A DNA stretch of 64,000 bases from contig JARUPZ010000034.1 in assembly GCA_031213475.1 (NCBI GenBank), positions 372,001-436,000 on the forward strand, written 5' to 3'. Under the pieces are notes generated by a model. The model was given only the letters and a program-made list of their open reading frames with translations. It was not told the origin of the DNA and ran no database searches. The number at the start of each line of letters is the position of its first letter. Position 1 is the first letter of the stretch. This stretch comes from Nereocystis luetkeana (lineage: Eukaryota; Sar; Phaeophyceae; Laminariales; Laminariaceae). Made by a program: the position numbers and the translations under genes. Positions 46,901 through 58,900 of this stretch are shown piece by piece.

Positions 46901-49900
46901 CCCCTTTGGTCCGTAAAACCAATCCTGGAACCCCGAAGTAAGATCTTAATAGTACCAGGTACTGCTGTTGTATAAACCGTGTGGCACGCTGTTACTAGCG
47001 ATAACACACCCCTGGGATGACTTACCCAGTCGTTTTTCTCTAAGGCAAGAGGGGCACGCACACGGAACAAAAGCCAACAAAAGCTTCGGCTTCGGAAAGA
47101 TTTATCGTCGAGGCCGGTCTCGTCGAGATATTTACGTAGACTGTTGGATCGCTCGGCCGTTGCACTCTCCCACCCGCGGTCGAAAATAATCAGCTCTGCA
47201 TTTCGTCGGATTCTCGTCGAAAGGTTTCCATAGGAGACACAGCGGTCTGCGTTTGCACTGCCCTCCCCGTTGAAGTTGGTCTGAGGGTGTGTGATATCTT
47301 GCGCAATATATTTAACCTTGCGCCTTATCCGGGGATGTTTAAGCTAACTGTGTGCAAGGGGTCAGTCACCTGCCCCCTTTCCCGCAGGCGTCGATGGCCG
47401 CGTTGTAGCTGATAAGGTCCGGAGCGATGCCTTTTTCGCGCATCACATCCAGCAAGCCGACCGCACGCTGCCACTGCCTGCCTTTCCCGCAAGCAGAGAT
47501 CGCAGCGTTGTAGCAGACCTGGAAAGAACACACGCGCGCATGCACGCACACCTGAATTATTGGGGTTTTGTCTTCGTGACCGCGTACTGGCCTATGGCCA
47601 TGACTTCACGTCAGAACAACAACGACGGGGACGGGAACTACAATTACAACACAACAACCACAAAAACAGCACCAACAACCACACCAAGAACACACCAGCA
47701 GCAGCGAACAACCACAACAACAGCAGCAACAGCAAAAACAACTCCAACAACAACACCAACAGCTCCAGCAACAGCGAAGACTACAGTAACACCCCCCAAA
47801 ATCCCAACAGCCCCAGCAGCAGAGAAAACAACAACGTCCATCGGTGCCAAACGTGAAAAACGACTATGGTGGCGAGGACGTTCTGGAAGCCCGTCTTGAC
47901 GCCAAAATATACCAAACGTAACACTCAAACTCGTACCAGCTATACCGTAGGAGGCGGTAACACAACCCGGGTTGGACAGACGCATTGTTTGACCACTCGA
48001 ACGGTATCGACTGGTTGAGTAAATCATCGAATGGTTTAATGTTCAAATGGTTGAATCGTCAAGCAGTTGGTTCATCAAATGGTTGAATCATCGAACGGTT
48101 GAAACGTAGAAGGGTTCACACGTCGGATAGATCATGTACAGATCAGATCGAACATTCCGACCTCATGATCTAGATATTCCGGGGCATACAGATAGATAGG
48201 AGTATTCCTGATCTGCATGATCAGTATGGTCTGTATGATCTAGCTTATATTGCCGGGGGGAGACGTATAATCGGCATGATCTAGGGCCTGTTTCCTGGGT
48301 TGGGTCTGTTTAGCTTTTACATGAAAGTTCAGATGTCACCGAGATTGTATTACCGCCCAAAGTGGTATATATCGATACACATACTCGTAACATATCCAAA
48401 GAACCAAAATAGAAATATCGGGCCCACGGGAAACCCTCTCAGTTACAGGACGTTGGGTTACATCCCTCGCTCAAACAAACCCGGCTCATACAAATTACAC
48501 CCGCAGAGCAAGGCGGCGACAACACGCCAATGATCGTGTTGCACCACCACACGCTCAACCCCCCACCACCCCAGACACGACGCCTTCGTCAACCAAAGCC
48601 TGGCTAGACTGATGGTTGGTCAGAGACGCAAGGGACCTCGAGCCCAACTTCGATGCTACGGGTATCGGCTTGGAAACCCCATCGCGTTCATGGAAGAACA
48701 CACATTCTATCGTTTCAAACCACGGCGACATTTCTACATGTACAATACCTGGCGTCGACGCTCCGATTGCCGCCGCCCCGACCAACCACCCACCTAAAAC
48801 TGCAAATAACAGAGGGTAAAGACGAACATATCCGTAGAGAATTTCCGCTCTCTCCCTCGGTGCTTTACCACGCTCGTTCAATTTTACCCCGCAGCTAGGA
48901 GAGATGAGTATCGGAAAAAAAGGTCCACCTAACCAAGGGTACAGGGGGAAAAAAACTTCACACCCCACCTTATTTCCTTCTTATTCCCAGACAGCGGGGG
49001 CGGGCATGCTAAGCATTTAGTGATACAAAACTGAAAAAGATACACGTTTTTATTATAATTTCTGACAAAAATTCCAACCCACTACGTGCGTAGTTTGTTT
49101 TCAATTCCGGCGTGGTGCCGCCTTTGGCTCCGCTCTCTCTTTTTTTCGTTCACCGCTGAAGTAAGTCGCGGCTAACGTTTGCTTGTACGTTCAATACAAA
49201 GCAGGGTAACTGGCAAACCACATGCCGACAGCCAGCTATATACTTCGTCACAGTGTGGCAAGCATCATGACAACTGGATGCACTTGAACGATAGTGAACT
49301 AACAATTCATGTACCGATACGATTCCAAAAAGACGCAGAGTGGTATTGTTGTTTGGTTATGCAGGACAGCACAACTGTCATCGGGTGCGCTCGTGGGTTG
49401 GGTGTACCACGAGGTACATAATGGAAGTAGTAGTATATATCTCGTCTCACCACGTTAGGCGCCGTCCCTGCAGCCCGCATGTCGCCAAGCAGTCGCACCG
49501 CGTCGTTCCACCTTCCTCCGTTACCGCACGCCGCGATCGCCGAGCTGTAGCACCTGCTCCATCAGTCGGTTCCAGATAGGCACAGTGTTAGCATGGTCGT
49601 TGTCATGGATATTGCCATCGCTCTTGGCATGGATATTGCCACGGCTCTTGGCATGGTTATAGCCACAGTCGTTCCCATGCTTCACTACCGCGCACTCGAT
49701 CGCCGAGCTGCAATATCTACTACACTTATCCGTTCCACGTAGGCATAGCATAATTATGGTTGTTGTCATTGTTGATGTCGAGGTCGCTGTCATGGTCAGT
49801 ACCATTGCTGTTGTCATGGTTATTGCCAAAGTTTTAGTCATGCTCCGCTACCGCACGCCGCAATCGCCGAGCTGTAGCACCTGCCCCAACGATCAGTTGG

Positions 49901-52900
49901 CCACAGCCATGAGGTCATGAGGGGTAGCCGTCCATGGTCATTGTCATCAGGTATGTGCAATGCCGCAGATTTCAGAGCGGACATCCCGGTGATACCGCAC
50001 ATTGGTCAAATGTCGAAACCGCTCGTAGTGTCCGGAACCGCAGACAGAAACTATTAATATCAACGAACTCTGAAAACCCAAAAACAAAGGGGTTTTCAGT
50101 ATATCTTCAGGTGTGTTTCAACAGGGGCTGGCATAAAATCCCGAAACCGCACGTTTTCTTTTTATCACCGCATGTGAGTTTTGAGAATCGATGAGAACAT
50201 GGTACCGGTATTCCACATCCCCGATTGTAATACATGGTATCGTTGCTGTCAGGGTGGTTGTCATGGTTACGGCCTTGGCTGTTATCGTGGTTGTTCTCGT
50301 GGTCGTTGTCGGGACTGTCGTCATGATTGCTGCCATGTTATTGTTATAGTTACTGTCATATATTGGTTATTGTCATATATTGGTTACTGCCATGGGTGTA
50401 GCCATGGTTGTTGTCATGGTCGTTGTCATGGCCGTTGACATGGTTGATGCCATAGATGTTGTCATTGTTACTGTCATATGGTAAGTGCCATGGTTGTGGC
50501 CGTGGTTGTTGAAATGGTTATTGTCCGCTGTTGCCTATCAGGCCTTATAACCTGTTTAGGAGCGCAGTCCCGTTGAGGGGGCATGTTACTTGGAATTAGA
50601 GTCACAATTAGGTGCGTGTACGCTGCACCGCTAAAAGGGTTAAGGTTGCCGCGGGAGATGAGCGAAGAAGGAACACCGTCAGGCCTCAAGCGGGAGCCCA
50701 AATTACCAAGGCTGCCAGTCGGGTGACAAGGCAATGAACCGCCGACTACATAGTGGTGTGACGCATATCAAACGGAATACTCCGCACGTTGGGGCCGAGC
50801 ATGTACAGATCGTCTACAGATAGATCAGATAGATCATCTGTATATCCTAACCTACCGTTCTGGGATGATGTACAGGATTTGTGAAGTATTAATAGGAGCA
50901 TGCAGGTTATACGGCTCTCACCCGTCAACATGAGCTAGAGCATACAGATCATACAGAAAAGGAATACACATATCTGATATATCCGCCCTGAAAGGTCTAG
51001 ATCATCAAGTGGGCATCTGTAGATGATCTGTCCGACGTGTGGGGAATCTCATGGGAGTAATATACCTGGTAAAGAGGTATCAATCTCGCAGGCAATGGCG
51101 AAAATTGTGCCAGAACGGAATGAAACGTGAACTTTAAAGCAAGTGAGCCAGTCCACTCACGTCGTGCGCGCGCAAATAGTGCCGGGATATCGAAAATGGT
51201 AGCTGCCTGCGAAATTGTCTTCGTTGTAACCTTGCACACCCGCCACATCGTTCCGTCACAATGGTTGGTACGCGGTGGTATTGGTAGTAGTTGGTAGTAG
51301 TTGGTAGTAGTGGTGGTGGTGGTGGTGGTGGTGGTGGTGATGGTACAGGCGTGTGATGTTTAGCATGGCCGGTTGTCGAGTAATTAGTTTTTTCCCAGGC
51401 CCCGAGCATGCAACAATGCTGAGTGCTGTACTGCGTTATTTCGCGTTCAACTAACTGATATTACTTGGCGAACTAACTACACGCCGGCAACTAGCAGTCG
51501 GCCGACTCACAGCCGGATCAATAGGACTGGCTCACTCACTTCAGATCCGGCGGTATTCCGTCGTCGATCATCTCCTGCAGTAGCCTCAAGGCCTCCTGCC
51601 AGTCTGCGACTCTAGAGCACGCCGATATCGCGGAGAGGTAGGAAACCTCGTTCGGCTTGATGCCGACCCTTCGCATCCTCGACAGCACCGCCAGCGCTTC
51701 GCCCTGCCTTCCCGCCTAAACCCCAAAACACAAAACAGTGCAAAACATCAACGCCACCATCGAACGAAAAAAGGAAAACGCGACGGAACCAGAAACGCGA
51801 GGAAGGAACAAGCACACGCACAACAAAGAAATAGGCACGAGCACAAGAACAGGCACAAGCACAAGCGTAAGCATCATCATATTGATGAGCATAATCAGAC
51901 GCATGGGCACAAGAATAATCGTGAGCAGAATCATAGTAATGAGCACAAGTACAAGCACCAAAACACGCACAAGCACAGACACAGCCACAGACACAGCCGC
52001 AACCGCAAGAGCCATACGTAGTACAGTAAATTTTGGAAGGCTCCTTGAGGGAGGGGGGGGGGGACTCCCCATCAACCTCTCGCCACTTGGGGTAGGATTT
52101 CGGTTTTTTCGGGGGTGGCTTATCGTTTGACCCGCGACAAAAAAAAAAAAAAATCAAGGTTTAAGACTACCTTGACAGCCCAGTCTACACTGTTTGTAGC
52201 ACGTTGCCCTATAGCAGGCATAGCGTACCTTGCCGCATGCATCTATGGCGGAGTTCATGCAGTGCATGTTCGGGGGTAGGCAGTCCAGCACCTCCATCTC
52301 CTGCAGCAGAACCAGCGCTTTCCGCCATTGCCCTCCCTGGTCAAACGTTTAAAAAAAAAAAAGGAACGAAATGAAACGAAACGAAACGGAACGAAACGAA
52401 ACGAAACGAAGAGGAGCGAAACGAAACGAAACGAAGAGGAGCGAAACGGAACGAAACGAAACGAAGAGGAGCGAAACGGAACGAAACGAAACGAAACAAC
52501 ACAATAAACGAAACGAAGAGGAGCGAAAACGAAACGAAACGGGATGATATAATGAACGAAAGGGCAGGGGGTATGATACAATGAGCACGATAGGGGTATG
52601 ATGTCTACACTACACACTACACTATTACGGGGGACCATAGTAAATAGAACCAAATATTGTGAGTAAAAACAGCGAAATATATAGGTTTTTGTGGGTACCG
52701 TATGTGCTATTTAATATGGTCCCCCGTAGTACACTACATTAGACACTACATTAGACACTACACTACACTACACTACCGCCCAGTTTATGCTTCATCACGC
52801 TCCTTACTTAAGGAGCTGTACAATATCACTACTGTAGTAAATACCAGTATATACCAGTGTACCTGGTATACCCTATACTACCAACACCCAACAACCTACA

Positions 52901-55900
52901 TACCCCCATACACACTCCTATTGGCAGTCGGCTTACTGTAGGTACCTAACGAGCAACGTTGCACAACACACATCGCATCCTAAAGCATTGGGTAGCTCGT
53001 CAGTCGCAATGGTTGGGTGATACCGTCAGTGACCAAAGGTTGAGCTATACTGCAATCAAGTAAAACCCCTGCCGTGCGACGGCTCAATGATTCCATCAAC
53101 CAACCGAGACCAAACAAAAAAGAAGCGAAGCGACACAAAATGCATTATCAAGATTAGGGTTCGTTATAGTACCGAACGCTTCACACTGCGTGTACTTGCA
53201 GAAGGATTCGCGGTTAGCTCCTTCGCCTGCTGTTCCGCGGCAGATGCCTAAGAGAAAGGTACGTTAGTATCATGATAACAGCTGTGATATCATTAGTGTG
53301 GTACCTGGTGCAATCGCTGTGATACTACTACTGCTACGAGTACAGTACTCTGACACCGTTGCCCTAGCAGTAGTCCAACCGCACCTTCGCGCAGGCGTCT
53401 ATCGCGGAGCAGTACACGAAGGAGTTAACCGCGACCCCCTCCGCCCGCATCTCAGCTAGCATATCCAAAGCCTTCTTCCACTGCTTCCCCCGCCCGCACC
53501 TGTACAAAAATCAAACAATGGTTACCAGAATACGAAACAAAAAACAACGGTCGACGGAAAAAAACGATGGTTGACAGACTTGTAACAAAGCATTGAATGG
53601 CAGAATAATCAAGAACAATGGTTGACACAACAACCTGAACAACGGCTGACACAATAAAATAACAACGATCGGCAGTATGAGCAAAACATTGGTTGACAGA
53701 ACAAGCAAACAATGGTTGACAGAACAAGCAAACAATGGTTGACAGCACAAGCAAACAATAGTCGACAGAAAAAGCAAACAATTGGATGCAGAATAACAAA
53801 ATATCGTTGTTGACGGAATGAACACAAACAGTGGTGGACAGCACAAGATCACAACCGGTGACGTCGGAAAATGTTCAAGACAAGAAAAAAAATACCAGGT
53901 AGTAGACTCGAAACTATCGGAATACTGTGCTGTACGTTTGTGAGTTGACAAAGCTTTGACCCCTGTGAGAATTGCCCCCACGATGAGTTGATTACTTGGA
54001 ACTAGTGTAGGACCAATTCTGCACGTAGTAAAAGGGGCAAGGAAAGCCTTCCAAAACGCAGAGAACTCGCTAAAAAGACAGGAAAAAACAAACTGTCGAC
54101 ACGAGCCGGTCCGAGTTTTCTATAAAAAAAACGCCGCATCCACGCCAAACACTCACGCGGCGATCACGGATGCGTAGCTGATGGTATCCCTCTCTATCCC
54201 CCTCGTCTTCATCTCCCTCATGAGCAGCAGAGCCTCTTGCCATTGCCCGGCCTTGCTCAGAGCCGCCAGAGTGGCGTTGTACGCCATGCCCTCCACCGCA
54301 AAGGAAGATGAGTCGATCTCCTGTATTTTTAGGTTTTCATGTTTTGATGAGTTGGCGTTTGGGAGCGGGGGGGCGGGTTGACAAGGTGCCTGACAGTGCA
54401 CACAAAGTTCTCCATCCAACATATTATTAGTATCATATCAGGTACCAGGTACATAGAGTAGTACAGAAGAGTAGTGGTCCCCCTATAATGCCGGTATGTG
54501 CCAGGCCAAACACCAGCAATTGAGCGGCATTATTCCGCACACTGCCAAACATCGGCAATAGAGCAAGAGCGGCATTATTCCGCACACTGCCAAACATCGG
54601 CAATATAGCGGCATTATTCCGCAAACGGCCAAACATCAGCAATAGAGCAAGAGCGGCATTATTCCGCACACGGCCAAACACCGTCAATATAGCGGCATTA
54701 TTCCGCACACGGCCAGACCGGTAAATCCCATACTAGTATGTGCCAGGCGATTTCACCGGCATTATTAAACCGGCAATACAGAGGAACCCGTACTGTACCA
54801 CAGTAGGACTGTTAAATACTATCAACAATAGGACGAGCATGGGACAATCAGGGTGCAGATAGGGTCAGGGAAAATGATTATATAGCCCTAGGGTTCTACA
54901 TAACATCTCCCCACATGACAAAAAAAAAAAAAGTAACCGTACTATGTGTATCGCCGGTCACCGACCACTGCCGCCTTTCGACGGCAAAACGGCGTGACTC
55001 ACCTCTCCCTGCGCTCGAGCGGCGGCCCTCGCGTGCATGTTGGCGGTCTGCTCGTCTCGAAGAACCTCAAGCGCTCGTTCCCAGGACCCCGCCTGCGCGA
55101 GCCTGGTGAGCTTGATGATCAGCTGGCGGCTGTGTCTTGCGTGCATGCAAGAAACAGAGGGACGAGAGCGAAATATTGAAGAGCATACCTGGTATGTGGA
55201 TGGCTGGGGTTTGTGAGAAGCGGTATTCATGTAAACTAGCGGCACGGCCACGGCTCCGCCCGTGACGCTATAGCCCTGCGTTGGCAATTCTGGTGCGGCC
55301 ACGGCTCCGTACGTATGTACATGAGCTGATACTGATGTGCGAATATGTGAATACGTACCTTCTGCGTCTACTGCCGCGACTATGTAAATATAAGGGAGGC
55401 ATGATTGGCTGCAGGGGATAGGGGGCGTATACGTTCATATTGGATAGGGCAAGCTCGGTTGAGGTTGAAGTCAGAAGAGAAACAAGGGCGCGGTGGGTAT
55501 TCGAGGCGCGATGCATGCATCCGGCAGAGAATCAGATAACAGAAAATTTTATCCCGGGGGAACTTCCTACTTTGGAAGTACATACTACTGTAGTACATAC
55601 TAAAAGTAGTGCATACTATTAATACTACTCTATTAATAGTACGCAGAAGCACATACAATGTGTAATAACAAATCATAGGGGGATACATGGATTTCGGTCC
55701 ATCGTGGGCTCTGACTACTACTCTATGTATTACTAAGTATCGATTACTATTAATACCAGGTATGTATTACTATGGCCCTCCGTAAGAATTTCAGTAGCTG
55801 GCTTGGCAATGGACTGCCAAAAAGCTGTGCCTGTTGCTGTGGGAATGAAACGTGTCTAAGGTGCCAAGCCACAACTGACAACAACGTAATAACGACCCAA

Positions 55901-58900
55901 TTGGGACATGAACACCGCATATTCGGAGAGAGGAAAATTGACTGCGAGATGAATATTAAATATCAAAAGCGATGGTTTCAACAACTGGCACTGCCACCGC
56001 GTGTTTGAGGCATGACACACAGTGACTGCTTCATCCGAGTTGCAATGCAAGGAGTCGCACCGCAAAACCCGCGACACAAACTTACTCTTAGTGGGGAAAA
56101 TGGGGGGAAGTGACGAAACAAAAATAATTGAGGGACTATCACAGCAAGCAAGGGCAACTGCTCCCGTCAAGGTGGAATGATATATACCTGTGTCCCAGTT
56201 ACAACGCAAGGAGCCGTACTGCTCGGGCGCAGCATAATATCATAATATCATAATATCCATGCTGCCGGCGGGGCGCTCACGCTGCTGTATTAGTCGAAGA
56301 ATGCTACTGATAATATTAACCTTAATGGTAATAGCAGCAAAGTTATCATTGGTGTGGTCGATATACTATTATTATTAATGTTAGAATAGTCAACGCCCGA
56401 AGGGGTTAAACAAGCTTTTATACTGCTGTACTGACTGTAGTACGTAACCTGCCTAACCCCAACCCTTCAAGTACTTCAGAGGCCAAAATAAGCCAAAATA
56501 AGCCAAAAGAGGCCAAAAGAGGCCAAAAGTGGGAGGGGGGGGGGGGGGGGGGGGCTGACGACTACACGACTACAGCATTGGCCACCCGCATACCAACTAG
56601 CAGCCGACGCCGCTGGATTAGCGGAAGCTACATGTACAGCGATACGTATGGTATCCTCGCAGACAGTAGCAACATCGGACGGCACCGCCAGAAGTTGCAC
56701 AACATGCCCATAGCATGATAGCTGCAGATGGCTGCAGATGGCTACTCTCCTACGTAGTAGTCGTAGAGGCGCAACAACTTGTAGACTCGAGCCTGCCGCA
56801 GATTGGACACGTGAGCGAGTGCGACTTTCCAACTTTGACGAAGCAAAAACAAATAAAACCCTTACGAGTACGTACGAGCTTTTTGCGCGTCCGCCGTCTA
56901 CAAAAAACGGTATCAGTTATACCTTCTCCTGTATACCCAAAAAAACGCAATAACCACCCACATATGCTCCCAGTAACTGCGAGTAAAGCAAAGTAATTCC
57001 GAGAGAAAATACAAAGTAAACCAATCAGGTCCTTCGTGTACTGGAGGGTATTTATGCTTTACGTACTGCGGAATACTGCGAGTACTCGCAGTATTTCGAT
57101 ATTCTGTACTGCAGAAACTGCCATAAACGCGCAGTATTTCGGGGTTCAATACTGCTGTGGAATACTGCTGTATTCCCAAATATTTCAGGGTTCTGCACTG
57201 CGGGTGCTGCCAAGTACTGGCAGTGTTTCGTCTGTTGGCACTGCGACCACTCGACGTAACAACAAAAAAAATATACGGACAGCATACTCGGAGTTTGAAG
57301 TATACTTCCACCATCAGTACACCCGTTCGATAATTCCATCCCCATTTTATAGCAGAAAGCGTTCACGGATGGTTCCACGAGTGGGAGCTGGAGCCAATTA
57401 CTGTCGGGAAGGGCGACTGGGGTACTCAGAGTACTGACAGTATGTCTGGAGTATATACTGCGATTACTATTAATAGCAGAATTTACGGGTTCAATACTCT
57501 CGATATGCTGAGTACTCAGTATTTCGGGTGTTCGTACTGCGGGTACTGCAGTGCTTGTACTCGGAGTTTTGTACTACTCATACTCCCAGTACTCGCAGAA
57601 TGTGGGTCTTCCCGCCAGTACTGCAATACTCTTAGTACTGGGAGCTCGGAGCACGAAAAGTACTCAATGCTCATATACTCGAGTATGACGTGTACTGGGA
57701 GCACCTGAGCAGACAGTAGTCCACCATCCATGAACGCACACAAGTTGACGGCAGCTACAAATATCCCACTGCGTGACTTCCTATTAAATAGGGGCACGTT
57801 GTATCAGGTACTTTACTACTGCAGTTCAAGTGTTGTGCCAGTTTTGGTTGTGGCCTTTCACGCGGAAGCCCCGATTTTGGTGGATAAATCGCGTGGGGGG
57901 AGGGATCAGGGCATCCGAGGGTGTTTCGCGTTTGGTGGACTCTACCGGCGTTGAATTACACAGCCAGGGTCAGTTTAGAGGGCTCAGATTCGGGTGGGAT
58001 CCGGTCGGCGTGGGATCCCAAGTGCGATCAGTCGGTAAATTTACCGATCTGTGAAATCATCTGACAGCCTCGTGTCTAGTCCCTGTCTACAACTAAGGGC
58101 ATACCACTCCCGGAAGTGAAACGGCCGCGTGGTGTTCGTATTGAAACACGAACGGTCCCATCACGTATCCGGACCGAGTTGAATACACGTGGTGTTGGAG
58201 CAGACAGCATCAGACCATCGGCGACGACCGGGCTTCTCAGTTCCCCATGTTTTGGCGGTAGAACGCGCTGGGTGCTGGTTCCTAAAGGCGTTTCCGGTAC
58301 GCAATGCTGCCTCCATACCCCTCGGATAGATGATTCTCTATAACACAGATCATCTAAGGTCATAAACTGCCGTTGTGAGAGGTTTCGCAGAAATCTGTCT
58401 GCACATTGATACCTGTAGTACAGATCCAACCCAGGAAACGTGTGCCAGACCATACAGATTATATGTGCGTTTCCCCACCCATCGAAATGAGCTACTACAG
58501 TACGTACTGCCGTCTGTAGATAATGTAAGACCGGGGATATAGCTGCCTTGACAGGTCTACTACATGTACATGGTGGAGTGGGATCGACTAGGTAGCTGAC
58601 CGAGAGGTGTGCAATGTTGGCTGCCTCGACGCCGTGATGGTGGCATGGTGGGACACTAAGAAACGAGACTGGTGTCGTGCCGTGGAGTGGAGAGTTTACA
58701 ATCTACAAGCGTAAACCGTAGTGTACCAGGTACATACACTTGCTTGCTGAAAATAGTACGAACCAACCCGGTTACCGATTGCTACCAGTGGCATGCAAAA
58801 GGCAAGCATGGAGGCATCAACAGCGCCAGTACAGCAGTGTACATATGTACAATCAGTAGCCCAGCACAGCGAAACAAGTGTGTATAATACGGGTATCCAG

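Noticed and set aside
53180..53250. Possible small cassette exon in PPR intron 4 (phase 0 at both ends, ASAAEQQAKEL...)
   Set aside because: The acceptor (TTCTCTTAG) is good but the donor (GTACTATAA) is poor, and exons 4 and 5 already join to make a complete PPR motif; an alternative exon is possible but unsupported.
53452..53981. Cys/Leu/Val-rich minus-strand frames of up to 156 codons
   Set aside because: They translate the AACAATGGTTGACAG minisatellite and only touch the edge of PPR exon 4 in the wrong frame.
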